Source of the DNA: Hydrogenophaga sp.
GTDB lineage: Bacteria; Pseudomonadota; Gammaproteobacteria; Burkholderiales; Burkholderiaceae_C
Assembly: GCA_020047875.1 (NCBI GenBank)
Contig: JAIFNE010000052.1
Location: 1-5,942, forward strand
Length of the DNA stretch: 5,942 bases
Reading direction: 5' to 3'
The position numbers were made by a program, and so were the translations under genes. Shown in pieces: positions 1-5,942 of this stretch. A model generated the notes under the pieces. That model ran no database searches and was not told where the DNA came from. It worked only from the letters and a program-made list of their open reading frames with translations. The first letter of the stretch is position 1; each line of letters begins with the position of its first letter.

Positions 1-1999
1 TTGATGCCGATGAAGGGCACGACCACGCCGCCCAGGCCATAAATGGCCAGGTTGCGACGCAGCAGCACGGCGGCGCTGACGGCGCGGTAGCTCACGCCCT
101 TGAGCGCCAACGGGATCAGGAACACGATGATCAGCGCGTTGAAGATCACGGCGGACAGGATGGCCGAGTTCGGACTGGCCAGCTGCATCACGTTGAGCGC
201 GGACAACTGCGGGTAGGTGGCGACGAAAGCCGCCGGCACGATGGCGAAGTACTTGGCCACGTCGTTGGCGATGCTGAAGGTGGTGAGCGCGCCGCGCGTC
301 ATCAGCATCTGCTTGCCGGTCTCGACGATCTCGATCAGCTTGGTCGGGTTGCTGTCCAGATCGACCATGTTGCCGGCCTCCTTGGCGGCCTGGGTGCCGG
401 TGTTCATGGCCACGGCCACGTCGGCCTGGGCCAGGGCGGGTGCATCGTTGGTGCCGTCGCCGGTCATGGCCACCAGCCGGCCCTGCGCCTGGTGTTCGCG
501 GATCAGCTTGAGCTTGGCCTCGGGTGTGGCCTCGGCCAGGAAATCGTCCACACCGGCCTCTGCGGCAATGGCGGCGGCGGTCAGCCGGTTGTCGCCGGTC
601 ACCATCACCGTCTTGATTCCCATGCGGCGCAGCTCGGCGAAACGCTCCTTGATGCCGCCCTTGACGATGTCTTTCAACTCGACCACGCCGAGCACCTTGG
701 TGCCGTCGGCCACCACCAGCGGCGTGCTGCCGCGCCGCGCCACGTCGTCCACCGCGGTCTGCAGGGCGGTCGGGAAACTACCGCCCAGCGCTTCAACATG
801 GCGACGGATCGAATCGGCCGCGCCCTTGCGCACCGCGCGACCGCCGGGCAAGTCAACACCGCTCATGCGGGTCTGCGCGGTGAAATGAACAAAGGTGGCG
901 CCGAGTGCGGCCACATCGCGTTCACGCAGGTTGAACTTCTGCTTGCCCAGCACAACGATGCTGCGGCCTTCCGGCGTTTCGTCGGCCAGCGAGCTTCTTT
1001 CACGCCCGGCGCCGGAATAAAAGCACTGGCCTGACGGTTGCCCAGCGTGATGGTGCCGGTCTTGTCGAGCAGCAACACATCCACGTCGCCTGCGGCCTCT
1101 ACCGCGCGGCCCGAGGTGGCAATCACGTTGGCCTGCATCAGACGGCTCATGCCGGCCACGCCGATGGCGCTCAGGAGCCCCGCGATGGTGGTCGGGATCA
1201 GGCAGACCAGCAAGGCAACCAGCACCACCAGACTCACAGGCTCACCGGCGCCGCTGGCTTGGACGCCGAAGACCGAGAACGGCAGCAGCGTAACCACGAC
1301 GCCCAGAAACACGATGGTCAGCGCCACCAGCAGGATGGTCAGCGCGATCTCGTTGGGCGTCTTCTGACGCTTGGCGTTCTCCACCATCGCGATCATGCGG
1401 TCCACGAAGGTTTCGCCCGGGTTGACTGCAACGCGCACCACCACCCAGTCCGACAGCACCCGGGTGCCACCGGTCACGGCCGAGAAGTCACCGCCCGACT
1501 CACGAATCACCGGCGCGGACTCCCCGGTGATGGCGCTCTCGTCCACCGAGGCCACACCGTCGATCACCTCACCATCGGCCGGCACCGTGTCGCCAGCTTC
1601 GACCAGAACAACGTCACCCTTGCGCAGGTTGTCGGCCTCCAGTGGAAGCCATTTCATGGCGCTGCGAGGGACGCTGCGGTCGTAGCTGCCGTCGAGTTTT
1701 TTGGACCAGGTCTGGCGCTTCAAGCCGCGCAGCGATGCCGCCTGCGCCTTGCTGCGTCCTTCAGCCATGGCCTCGGCGAAGTTGGCGAACAGCACCGTGA
1801 ACCACAGCCACAGCGCCACCGCGATGGTGAAGCCCTCGGGATGGGCCACGGCCAGCGCAGTGGTGAAGGCGCTGCCGACGTAGACCACGAACATCACCGG
1901 GTTACGGCGTTGCACGCGCGGATCGAGCTTGCGAAACGCATCGATCAGGGCCGGACGCATCAGCGCCGGGTCGAAGAGAGGGAGGGTTTGTCGACTCAT
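1..1999 (-). pseudogene. kdpB: KdpB, ATPase subunit of the Kdp potassium pump, frameshifted and running off the left edge
   Basis: KdpB is the P-type ATPase subunit that hydrolyses ATP to drive K+ uptake through KdpA in the inner membrane. From ATG 1999 the frame gives the N-terminal membrane helices, the actuator-domain loop TGES (158-161, whose Ser matches the inhibitory phosphorylation site of E. coli KdpB), the PT motif of the membrane core (CLIPTT, 266-271) and the phosphorylation motif DKTGTITLGNR with catalytic D312. After GVKEA (residue 336, position 992) the frame is lost and runs 42 foreign residues to TGA at 863, giving a 378-residue product. Homology resumes at 992 in another frame with SLADETPEGR, then FTAQTRMSG, KDIVKGGIKERF, TGDNRLTAAAIA, TGDGTNDAPALA and a C-terminal VPFIGI at position 1, with no stop found. 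Roughly 13-17 residues lie outside. Against the family, about nine residues (ELADAAQLA-like) are missing at the break. The gene follows kdpA by 11 bp. It is a broken gene unless the assembly is wrong here. Confidence 0.92.
990..994 (-). other. kdpB: Frameshift/deletion junction in kdpB
   Basis: On the minus strand the upstream frame reads GAA GCT at 997-992 (Glu-Ala), while the downstream frame reads TCG CTG GCC GAC starting at 992 (Ser-Leu-Ala-Asp). Homologues, as recalled, have a segment like ELADAAQLA between this Ala and this Ser. The simplest account is therefore a loss of about 28 bases (nine codons plus one base), which shifts the frame. The missing protein segment itself carries an LAD...LAD repeat, which suggests repeat-assisted slippage, although the lost bases cannot be reconstructed. 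A single-base sequencing error would not explain the missing codons. Confidence 0.85.
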
Positions 2000-2004
2000 G
2001 GTGT

Positions 2005-2008
2005 TCCT
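2005..2008 (-). promoter_or_regulatory. Ribosome binding site of kdpB
   Basis: On the minus strand AGGA lies five bases before ATG 1999, between the kdpA stop codon and the kdpB start. It favours this start over the in-frame ATG at 2023, which lies inside kdpA and would add eight residues not typical of the family. Confidence 0.7.
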
Positions 2009-2010
2009 GC

Positions 2011-3783
2011 TCAGCGCGCCCACAGCGTCAGGTGCTCGGCGACCGGGCCGAGTGCCAGCGCGGGCACATAGTTCAACAGACCGACCAGCAGCACGGTGCC
2101 GACCAGCAGCGCCACAAACAGCGGGCCGTGGGTGGGCAGGGTGCCGTCGGTGGCGGTGGCGCGCTGCTTGGCGGCGAGCGAGCCGGCCATGGCCAGCACC
2201 GGCACGATCACGCCGAAGCGGCCGAACACCATCGCCAAGCCCAGCAGCACGTTGTAGAACGGCGTGTTGGCCGACAGACCGGCGAAGGCGCTGCCATTGT
2301 TGTTGGCCGCAGAGGACAGGGCATAGAGCACCTCGCTGAAGCCGTGCGCTCCCGGATCTTGAATACCCGCGCGACCCGCATCGGTCATCACCGCCACGGC
2401 CGTGCCCACGAGCACCAACAGAGGGGTGACGAGTATGGCGATGGAGACCATCTTCATCTCGTGCGCCTCGATCTTCTTGCCCAGGTAGGCCGGCGTGCGC
2501 CCGATCATCAGGCCGGCGATGAACACCGCCATGATGGCGAACACCAGCATGCCGTAGAGGCCCGCGCCCACACCGCCAAATACCACCTCACCCAGCTGTA
2601 TTTGCACCATCGGCACCATACCGCCCAGCGGCGTGAAGCTGTCGTGCATGGCATTGACCGCGCCGCAGCTTGCCGCGGTGGTGACGGTTGCAAAAAGGGT
2701 GGAGGCGTTGATGCCAAAGCGCACCTCCTTGCCTTCCATGTTGCCGCCAGCCTGCAGGGGGCTGGCGGTCTGGTCGGCACCGAGCTCAGCCAGCACCGGG
2801 TTGCCTTGCTGCTCGAAACTGGTGGCGGCGACCACGAAAGCGACGAACAGCAGCGTCATTGCGGCGAGTACCGCCCAGCCCTGGCGCTGGTCCCCCACCA
2901 TGCGGCCAAACACAAAGCACAGCGCAGCCGGGATCAGGAAGATGCTGAGCATCTGCACGAAGTTCGACAGCGGCGTGGGGTTCTCGAACGGGTGCGCCGA
3001 GTTGGCGTTGAAGAAGCCACCGCCGTTGGTGCCCACCATCTTGATGGCCAGCTGCGAGGCCACCGGCCCCATGGCCAGGGTCTGCGTGGGGCTGCTGTGC
3101 GCCTCGGTTCGCGCGGGCTGGCCGTCGATAGCCGGGTTGTTGGTTTCCCAAGTCACCGCCTCCAAGGTCTTCACCTCGACGTAAGGCGAGAGGTTCTGAA
3201 CCACGCCTTGACCGGCAAAAAATAGGGCCAGCACCAGTGACAGCGGCAACAACACCCACAGCGTGACGCGGGTGAGGTCCACCCACACATTGCCGATGGC
3301 CTGGGCCGAGTGGCGCGCGAAGCCGCGCACCAGCGCGATCACCACCACGATGCCGGTGGCGGCCGAGAGGAAGTTCTGCACCGTCAGGCCAAACATCTGC
3401 GTGAGGTAGCTCATGCTGGTCTCGCCGCCGTAACCCTGCCAGTTGGTGTTGGTCATGAAGCTGATGGCGGTGTTGAAGGCGGAGTCGGGCGTGACCGCCC
3501 CAAAGGCTTGTGGGTTAAGTGGCAGCACTCCCTGCAGGCGCTGCAACGCATACACCACCAGCACGCCCAGGGCGTTAAACACCAGCAGGCCCAGCGTGTA
3601 GCGCAGCCAGCCGGATTCGCGCTCGGGCCGCACGCCGGCCAGCCGCCATAACGGCGCCTCGATGCGCGTGCCCAACACAAAGCGGCCCGCCAGAACGGCT
3701 TCAATCACCCGCCCCAGCGGCCAGGCCAGGGCAAGCAGCGTGATGAGAAAGACCGCGAGTTGCAGCCATGCCGACAGATTCAT
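2011..3783 (-). CDS. kdpA: KdpA, potassium-translocating subunit of the Kdp pump
   Basis: This is the K+-selective channel-like subunit of KdpFABC, an integral inner-membrane protein that binds K+ on the periplasmic side and passes it on under control of KdpB. The 590-residue product shows all four pore-loop/selectivity-filter segments: TNTNWQGYGGE (111-121), GTNGGGFFNAN (251-261), TTAASCGAVNAMHDS (368-382) and SSAANNNGSAFAGL (490-503). It has about ten hydrophobic helices and the conserved tail TLPTHGPLFV...VLLVGLLNYVPALALGP. It is longer than E. coli KdpA (557), mainly through an extra polar stretch around residues 203-236 before the second filter and a smaller one near 338-348. ATG 3783 is chosen because GGAGGA precedes it by six bases and the N-terminus MNLSAWLQ fits the family. 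It overlaps the kdpF stop by four bases and ends 11 bp before kdpB. It appears intact, but its ATPase partner is broken. Confidence 0.97.
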   Translation of the reverse strand: MNLSAWLQLAVFLITLLALAWPLGRVIEAVLAGRFVLGTRIEAPLWRLAGVRPERESGWLRYTLGLLVFNALGVLVVYALQRLQGVLPLNPQAFGAVTPDSAFNTAISFMTNTNWQGYGGETSMSYLTQMFGLTVQNFLSAATGIVVVIALVRGFARHSAQAIGNVWVDLTRVTLWVLLPLSLVLALFFAGQGVVQNLSPYVEVKTLEAVTWETNNPAIDGQPARTEAHSSPTQTLAMGPVASQLAIKMVGTNGGGFFNANSAHPFENPTPLSNFVQMLSIFLIPAALCFVFGRMVGDQRQGWAVLAAMTLLFVAFVVAATSFEQQGNPVLAELGADQTASPLQAGGNMEGKEVRFGINASTLFATVTTAASCGAVNAMHDSFTPLGGMVPMVQIQLGEVVFGGVGAGLYGMLVFAIMAVFIAGLMIGRTPAYLGKKIEAHEMKMVSIAILVTPLLVLVGTAVAVMTDAGRAGIQDPGAHGFSEVLYALSSAANNNGSAFAGLSANTPFYNVLLGLAMVFGRFGVIVPVLAMAGSLAAKQRATATDGTLPTHGPLFVALLVGTVLLVGLLNYVPALALGPVAEHLTLWAR

Positions 3784-3872
3784 GAAAAGTCCTCCGGCCG
3801 CAGCAGCACGGCCACCAGGTAGATCAGAAGGCCGCCCGCGAGCAGCGCGGCCAGCAAGGTCCAGCCGTTCAT
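3780..3872 (-). CDS. kdpF: KdpF, small accessory subunit of the Kdp pump
   Basis: A 30-residue single-span membrane peptide. Translation begins MNGWTLLAALLAGG, continues as an unbroken hydrophobic helix to about residue 24, and ends with a charged RPEDFS tail. Size, single helix, acidic end and position directly before kdpA match KdpF, which sits in the membrane against KdpA/KdpB and stabilises the complex in E. coli. AGGAGG lies six bases before ATG 3872. The start overlaps the stop of the preceding small gene (ATGA), and its own stop overlaps the kdpA start (ATGA), so translation is probably coupled through all three. KdpF sequences are too short and variable for sequence alone to be decisive; context carries the call. 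Confidence 0.88.
   Translation of the reverse strand: MNGWTLLAALLAGGLLIYLVAVLLRPEDFS
3790..3795 (-). promoter_or_regulatory. Ribosome binding site of kdpA
   Basis: A strong GGAGGA on the minus strand, inside the 3' end of kdpF and six bases before ATG 3783, fixes the kdpA start. It rules out the in-frame ATG at 4020, which would swallow the two small upstream genes. Confidence 0.8.
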
Positions 3873-3970
3873 GAGCGCCCTCCTGTGGTTTGCAGGCTGT
3901 GGCACAGACGCGCCAGCCCCCAGATGGCTGCGCCGCATGCAGCGGCCAGGGCGAGATAGAAAAAGTCCAT
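3869..3970 (-). CDS. Unnamed 33-residue single-helix membrane protein heading the kdp operon
   Basis: A short ORF from ATG 3970 to TGA at 3871-3869. The product begins MDFFYLALAAACGAAIWGLA, one hydrophobic segment of about 20 residues, followed by a short polar tail with RLCHSLQTTGGRS. GGAGG lies five bases before the ATG, and the stop overlaps the kdpF start as ATGA, which is strong evidence that it is translated. Two cysteines (12 and 23) flank the inner end of the helix. No function is recognised. Given its place, a second small accessory or assembly subunit of the Kdp complex is the natural guess. Alternatively it may serve mainly as a leader peptide that couples translation into kdpF. 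The amino acid sequence is not similar to the KdpF encoded next to it. Confidence 0.72.
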   Translation of the reverse strand: MDFFYLALAAACGAAIWGLARLCHSLQTTGGRS

Positions 3971-3998
3971 GGAAACCTCCGTTCGAGACATGCCGCAG

Positions 3999-4033
3999 AT
4001 GCTAGGGAGCAGCGTGTCAAGACCGCTGTAAGA
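3999..4033 (-). promoter_or_regulatory. Candidate activator-dependent kdp promoter
   Basis: On the minus strand TAGCAT (4004-3999) resembles a -10 box. It has no good -35 at 17 bp (AGCGGT). Instead, a pair of 9-bp repeats (4033-4025 and 4022-4014) covers the -35 zone, and the last repeat ends 9 bp before the -10. PhoB-type promoters such as E. coli phoA have this layout, with the activator box replacing the -35. Transcription would begin near 3992, about 22 bases before the first start codon. KdpE, an OmpR/PhoB-family regulator, is the expected activator. This is inferred from layout only; the TTGACA inside the last repeat has no matching -10 at normal spacing. Confidence 0.45.
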
Positions 4034-4065
4034 CTTGAGCGGCCCGTATCAAGAAGGTGTCAAGA
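4014..4065 (-). repeat. Four 9-bp direct repeats, probable regulator binding sites
   Basis: Read on the minus strand, the copies are TCTTGACAC (4065-4057), TCTTGATAC (4054-4046), TCTTACAGC (4033-4025) and TCTTGACAC (4022-4014). Starts are 11, 21 and 11 bp apart, so two close pairs are separated by 32 bp, about three helical turns. Two copies are identical, one differs by one base, and the third is weaker. Tandem 11-bp spacing is typical of dimer sites for OmpR/PhoB-family response regulators, and the array sits just upstream of kdp. KdpE is the obvious candidate, but the motif does not visibly match the E. coli KdpE box, so another regulator remains possible. Confidence 0.6.
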
Positions 4066-4139
4066 GCGGGTCCGGCGCCTCAAGCCCGTCGCGCCAACCG
4101 GCGAGGTCTTGCAGCGCAGACCGGGGGCGACGTGTTGCC

Positions 4140-4145
4140 GATAAT
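4140..4145 (+). promoter_or_regulatory. Possible -10 box for the YeeE operon
   Basis: GATAAT on the plus strand lies seven bases before ATG 4153, and no Shine-Dalgarno sequence precedes that ATG. If used, transcription would start at or within a base or two of the start codon, giving a leaderless message. The -35 region 17 bp upstream (CAGACC) is poor, so this is weak evidence. Confidence 0.3.
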
Positions 4146-4152
4146 CCCCGCC

Positions 4153-4626
4153 ATGGACACCATCAACTTTCTCTTTCCCCTGGGCTGGCAGCATTACCTG
4201 CTGGGCGGCCTGATCATTGGCGGCGGCGTGGCGCTGCTGTTTGTGCTGACCGGCCTGGTGGGCGGCATGAGCAGCGTCTTCAGCTCGACCTGGTCGTTCG
4301 TGCTGCGCGCGCCCCACTTTCACCAGCCGCGCTTTGCCAGCTCGCGCGTCTGGCGCCTGGTGTACGCGGCCGGCCTCATTCTGGGCGCACTGCTGTGGTG
4401 GCTCTGGCTGGGTGACGGACAGCCGGTGCGCACCGAAGTCCCGATCGGCCTGTTGCTGGTGGGCGGTTTCCTGGTGGGCTATGGCGCTCGGCTGGGCAAC
4501 GGCTGCACCTCTGGCCATGGCATCTGCGGCCTGGGCGCGCTGCAATGGCCTTCGCTGCTGGCGGTTCTCACCTTCATGGGCACCGCCTTTCTCACCGCCA
4601 ACTTCGTCGGGTGGTGGCTGAAATGA
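4153..4626 (+). CDS. YeeE/YedE-family membrane protein, first half-transporter
   Basis: A 157-residue inner-membrane protein of the YeeE/YedE (Sulf_transp) family, whose studied members (TsuA/YeeE) take up thiosulfate and related sulfur compounds. Hydrophobic segments are near residues 16-38, 66-86, 97-113 and 134-156. The family signature GYGARLGNGCTSGHGICGLG (109-128) carries Cys118 and Cys125, the type of cysteine that contacts the sulfur substrate. Full-length YeeE proteins have about 350 residues and two such modules; here the module is a separate gene, followed at once by a second one (ATGA overlap at 4623-4626). ATG 4153 is chosen because residues before it in the same frame are Arg/Ala/Gly-rich and unlike the family; the start lacks a clear ribosome binding site. 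Substrate is inferred from the family only; thiosulfate, sulfide-derived persulfide or another sulfur species is possible. Confidence 0.9.
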   Translation: MDTINFLFPLGWQHYLLGGLIIGGGVALLFVLTGLVGGMSSVFSSTWSFVLRAPHFHQPRFASSRVWRLVYAAGLILGALLWWLWLGDGQPVRTEVPIGLLLVGGFLVGYGARLGNGCTSGHGICGLGALQWPSLLAVLTFMGTAFLTANFVGWWLK

Positions 4627-5048
4627 GCAACCAACCTTTGAACCTGCGGGGCCTGCTGGTGGTGCTCCTGTGCGGCGTGTTGTTCGGCTTCGGTCTGGCG
4701 CTCTCCACCATGGTGCAGCCCGAGGTGGTGCTGAGCTTTCTGCGCTTTAAAGACTGGGGCCTGATGCTGGTGATGGGTGGTGCGGTGGCGGTCACGCTGC
4801 TGGCCTACCAGCTCGCGCCGCGGGTTCTGCGCCGCCCCCTGCTGGGCGAGCGGTTTCACGCCCACGCCGCCACCTGGAACCGCGACACGCTGACCGGCGC
4901 AGCGCTCTTTGGTGTGGGCTGGGGGCTCTGCGGCGTCTGCCCGGGCCCGGCCATCGCCGGCCTGGGCACCGGCAACTGGACGCTGCTCTGGGCGCTGGCC
5001 GGCATTGCGCTGGGCGCCCTGGCGCACGGTCTGCGGGCCCGGTCATGA
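4623..5048 (+). CDS. YeeE/YedE-family membrane protein, second half-transporter
   Basis: A 141-residue partner of the preceding gene, again with about four membrane segments (near 10-30, 45-65, 92-112, 117-137). It carries FGFGLALSTMVQPEVVLSFL (21-40) and the second family signature GVGWGLCGVCPGPA (97-110), with Cys103 and Cys106. The first half has the GNGCTSGHGICGL signature and this one the GLCGVCPGPA signature, so the two proteins together rebuild the cysteine relay of a full-length YeeE transporter. Paired half-size proteins of this kind are found in other proteobacteria, often beside sulfide or persulfide detoxification genes (PmpA/PmpB-like). The start ATG 4623 overlaps the previous stop, and its own stop overlaps the next start, so equimolar coupled expression is likely. 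Confidence 0.9.
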   Translation: MSNQPLNLRGLLVVLLCGVLFGFGLALSTMVQPEVVLSFLRFKDWGLMLVMGGAVAVTLLAYQLAPRVLRRPLLGERFHAHAATWNRDTLTGAALFGVGWGLCGVCPGPAIAGLGTGNWTLLWALAGIALGALAHGLRARS

Positions 5049-5677
5049 ACCCGGACGCACTGCCCTTCAGCCCCGCCGCCGAGCGCAACAAACAACCCAT
5101 CCTAGAACGGCTGCTGGCGCGGCTGCCCGCGCGAGGCAGCGCGCTGGAAATTGCCTCGGGACCGGGGCAGCATGTGGTCTGGTTCGCGAAGAACATGCCC
5201 GGCTGGCGCTGGCAACCCACCGAAAACGACCCCGCGCTGATCGCCGCGGTGGACGCCCGCACGCGCCTCGCCGGGCTGCAGACACAGGTGCAGCCGGCGC
5301 GCCCGCTCGACGTGATGCGCCTGCCCTGGCAGCTCGACACGCCAGAACTTGGTTTCGACGCCATCTTCTGCGCCAACCTCCTGCACATCGCGCCTTGGGC
5401 CGCCTGCGCGGGACTGATGCACGGCGCCGCGCAATGTCTGGCACCCGGCGGCGCACTCATCACCTACGGCCCCTTTCTGGAGCACAACGTACCCACCTCG
5501 CCCGGCAACCAGGCGTTCGACGCCAGCCTGCGTGCCAGCCAGTCCGCGTGGGGCTTGCGCCAGCTGGATGACGTGGCCCAGACGGCGCAGGCTGCCGGCC
5601 TGCGGCTCAGTGAGCGCCACGCCATGCCCGCCAACAACCTGCTGCTGGTGTGGACCCGGGAACCTGCGCCCACCTGA
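5045..5677 (+). CDS. DUF938-family SAM-dependent methyltransferase
   Basis: A 210-residue soluble class I methyltransferase fold of the DUF938 family (related to eukaryotic METTL26). Visible marks are the N-terminal family motif FSPAAERNKQPIL (8-20), SAM-binding motif I ALEIASGPGQH (33-43), the acidic position after strand 2 in QPTEND (57-62), FDAIFCANLLHIAPW (104-118) for motif IV, the GGALITYGPF strand (135-144), and the family block TSPGNQAFDASLRA (151-164). Length is normal for the family and no residue seems missing. Its substrate is not known to me. The start overlaps the stop of the second YeeE-type gene (ATGA) and has no good ribosome binding site of its own, so it depends on translation of the transporter genes. 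A link to sulfur handling is a guess from that coupling. Confidence 0.93.
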   Translation: MNPDALPFSPAAERNKQPILERLLARLPARGSALEIASGPGQHVVWFAKNMPGWRWQPTENDPALIAAVDARTRLAGLQTQVQPARPLDVMRLPWQLDTPELGFDAIFCANLLHIAPWAACAGLMHGAAQCLAPGGALITYGPFLEHNVPTSPGNQAFDASLRASQSAWGLRQLDDVAQTAQAAGLRLSERHAMPANNLLLVWTREPAPT

Positions 5678-5713
5678 AGCGGTCCACCGCCCCTCACCCT
5701 CCGTCAAAAGCCC

Positions 5714-5942
5714 ATGCTGCGCACCCTGAAAGACCTCCTCAACAGCCTCACCGAGGCGGCGCCCGCCCTCACGCCGCACGAGCAGCAGCACCAGCTGCAG
5801 CTCGCCACCGCGGTGCTGCTGGTGGAGGTGCTGCGCGCCGAGCCCAGCCTGGACGCCACTGAGCGCGCCACCATGGTGCGCGCGCTGCGCGACAAATTCG
5901 CGCTGCATGACGACGAGATCGAGCGGCTGATCGAGCTCGCTC
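5714..5942 (+). CDS. TerB-like (tellurite resistance protein B-like) protein, 5' part only
   Basis: The first 76 residues of a protein cut off by the right edge. It begins MLRTLKDLLNSL and continues with a largely helical, acidic segment HQLQLATAVLLVEVLRAE (26-43), then LDATERATMVRALRDKFAL (46-64) and DDEIERLIELA (66-76). The helix pattern, the LATAVLLVEV core and the KFxLxDDE turn fit the TerB-like family (COG4103), small cytoplasmic helical proteins of about 150 residues. Despite the family name, most are not shown to give tellurite resistance. It starts 36 bp after the methyltransferase on the same strand, so it could share that transcript. No strong ribosome binding site is seen; ATG 5714 is the first in-frame start and fits the family N-terminus. 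Confidence 0.85.
   Translation, partial: MLRTLKDLLNSLTEAAPALTPHEQQHQLQLATAVLLVEVLRAEPSLDATERATMVRALRDKFALHDDEIERLIELA

Noticed and set aside
985..1000. Programmed frameshifting in kdpB
   Set aside because: No convincing slippery heptamer was seen at the junction, and a frame switch would still leave about nine conserved residues missing. A deletion explains both facts.
217..2071. Long plus-strand open frames (217-888, 492-1034, 1259-2071) opposite kdpB
   Set aside because: They are antisense shadows of a GC-rich gene whose minus strand encodes clear KdpB. Their products are low-complexity and match nothing recognisable.
2032..3225. A 397-codon plus-strand open frame opposite kdpA
   Set aside because: The product is rich in His, Arg, Gln and Ala with no domain. 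The opposite strand carries all KdpA filter motifs, so this is a shadow of codon bias.
4057..4152. Upstream in-frame start (ATG 4057) for the first YeeE-type protein
   Set aside because: The added 32 residues are Arg/Ala/Gly-rich and not membrane-like, and they overlap the repeat array. ATG 4153 gives a normal family N-terminus.
5679..5690. Small inverted repeat GCGGT-CC-ACCGC after the methyltransferase, considered as a terminator
   Set aside because: The stem is five pairs with a two-base loop and has no T-run after it, so it is not a credible intrinsic terminator.
5102..5908. A 268-codon minus-strand open frame opposite the methyltransferase and TerB-like genes
   Set aside because: It spans two real plus-strand genes and the gap between them, and the product is compositionally biased without family motifs.

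Overview
The window reads as a high-GC proteobacterial chromosome, most likely a betaproteobacterium of the order Burkholderiales. That placement is an inference from overall GC and codon use and from the protein types and their order; there is no rRNA or other marker here to confirm it. The window holds two divergent gene blocks separated by a 182-bp intergenic region (3971-4152).

Left block, minus strand, read right to left from 3970 to 1: the front of a kdp high-affinity potassium-uptake operon. The order is an unnamed 33-residue single-helix membrane protein (3970-3869), kdpF (3872-3780), kdpA (3783-2011) and kdpB (1999 to beyond position 1). The first three overlap by ATGA junctions, and all four have a clear Shine-Dalgarno sequence. 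KdpA looks complete, with all four selectivity-filter segments. KdpB does not: about 20 codons after its catalytic DKTGT aspartate the reading frame is lost at 990-994. The protein continues in perfect register with the family in another frame after an apparent loss of about 28 bases. As written, the ATPase is cut to 378 residues and lacks the nucleotide-binding domain, the second half of the P domain and the last membrane helices, so the pump should be inactive. kdpC would lie beyond position 1.

Intergenic region: four copies of a 9-bp element (TCTTGACAC-like on the minus strand) lie at 11, 21 and 11 bp spacing, and a possible -10 box (TAGCAT) begins 9 bp after the last copy. This is the layout of promoters activated by OmpR/PhoB-type response regulators. 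KdpE belongs to that family, so this is a candidate kdp control region.

Right block, plus strand: a compact transcription unit of two half-size YeeE/YedE-family membrane proteins (4153-4626 and 4623-5048), which together would make one sulfur-compound transporter, and a DUF938-type SAM-dependent methyltransferase (5045-5677). All three are joined by ATGA overlaps. After 36 bp a TerB-like (tellurite resistance B-like) gene begins at 5714 and runs off the right edge. No mobile element, CRISPR array or RNA gene was seen.
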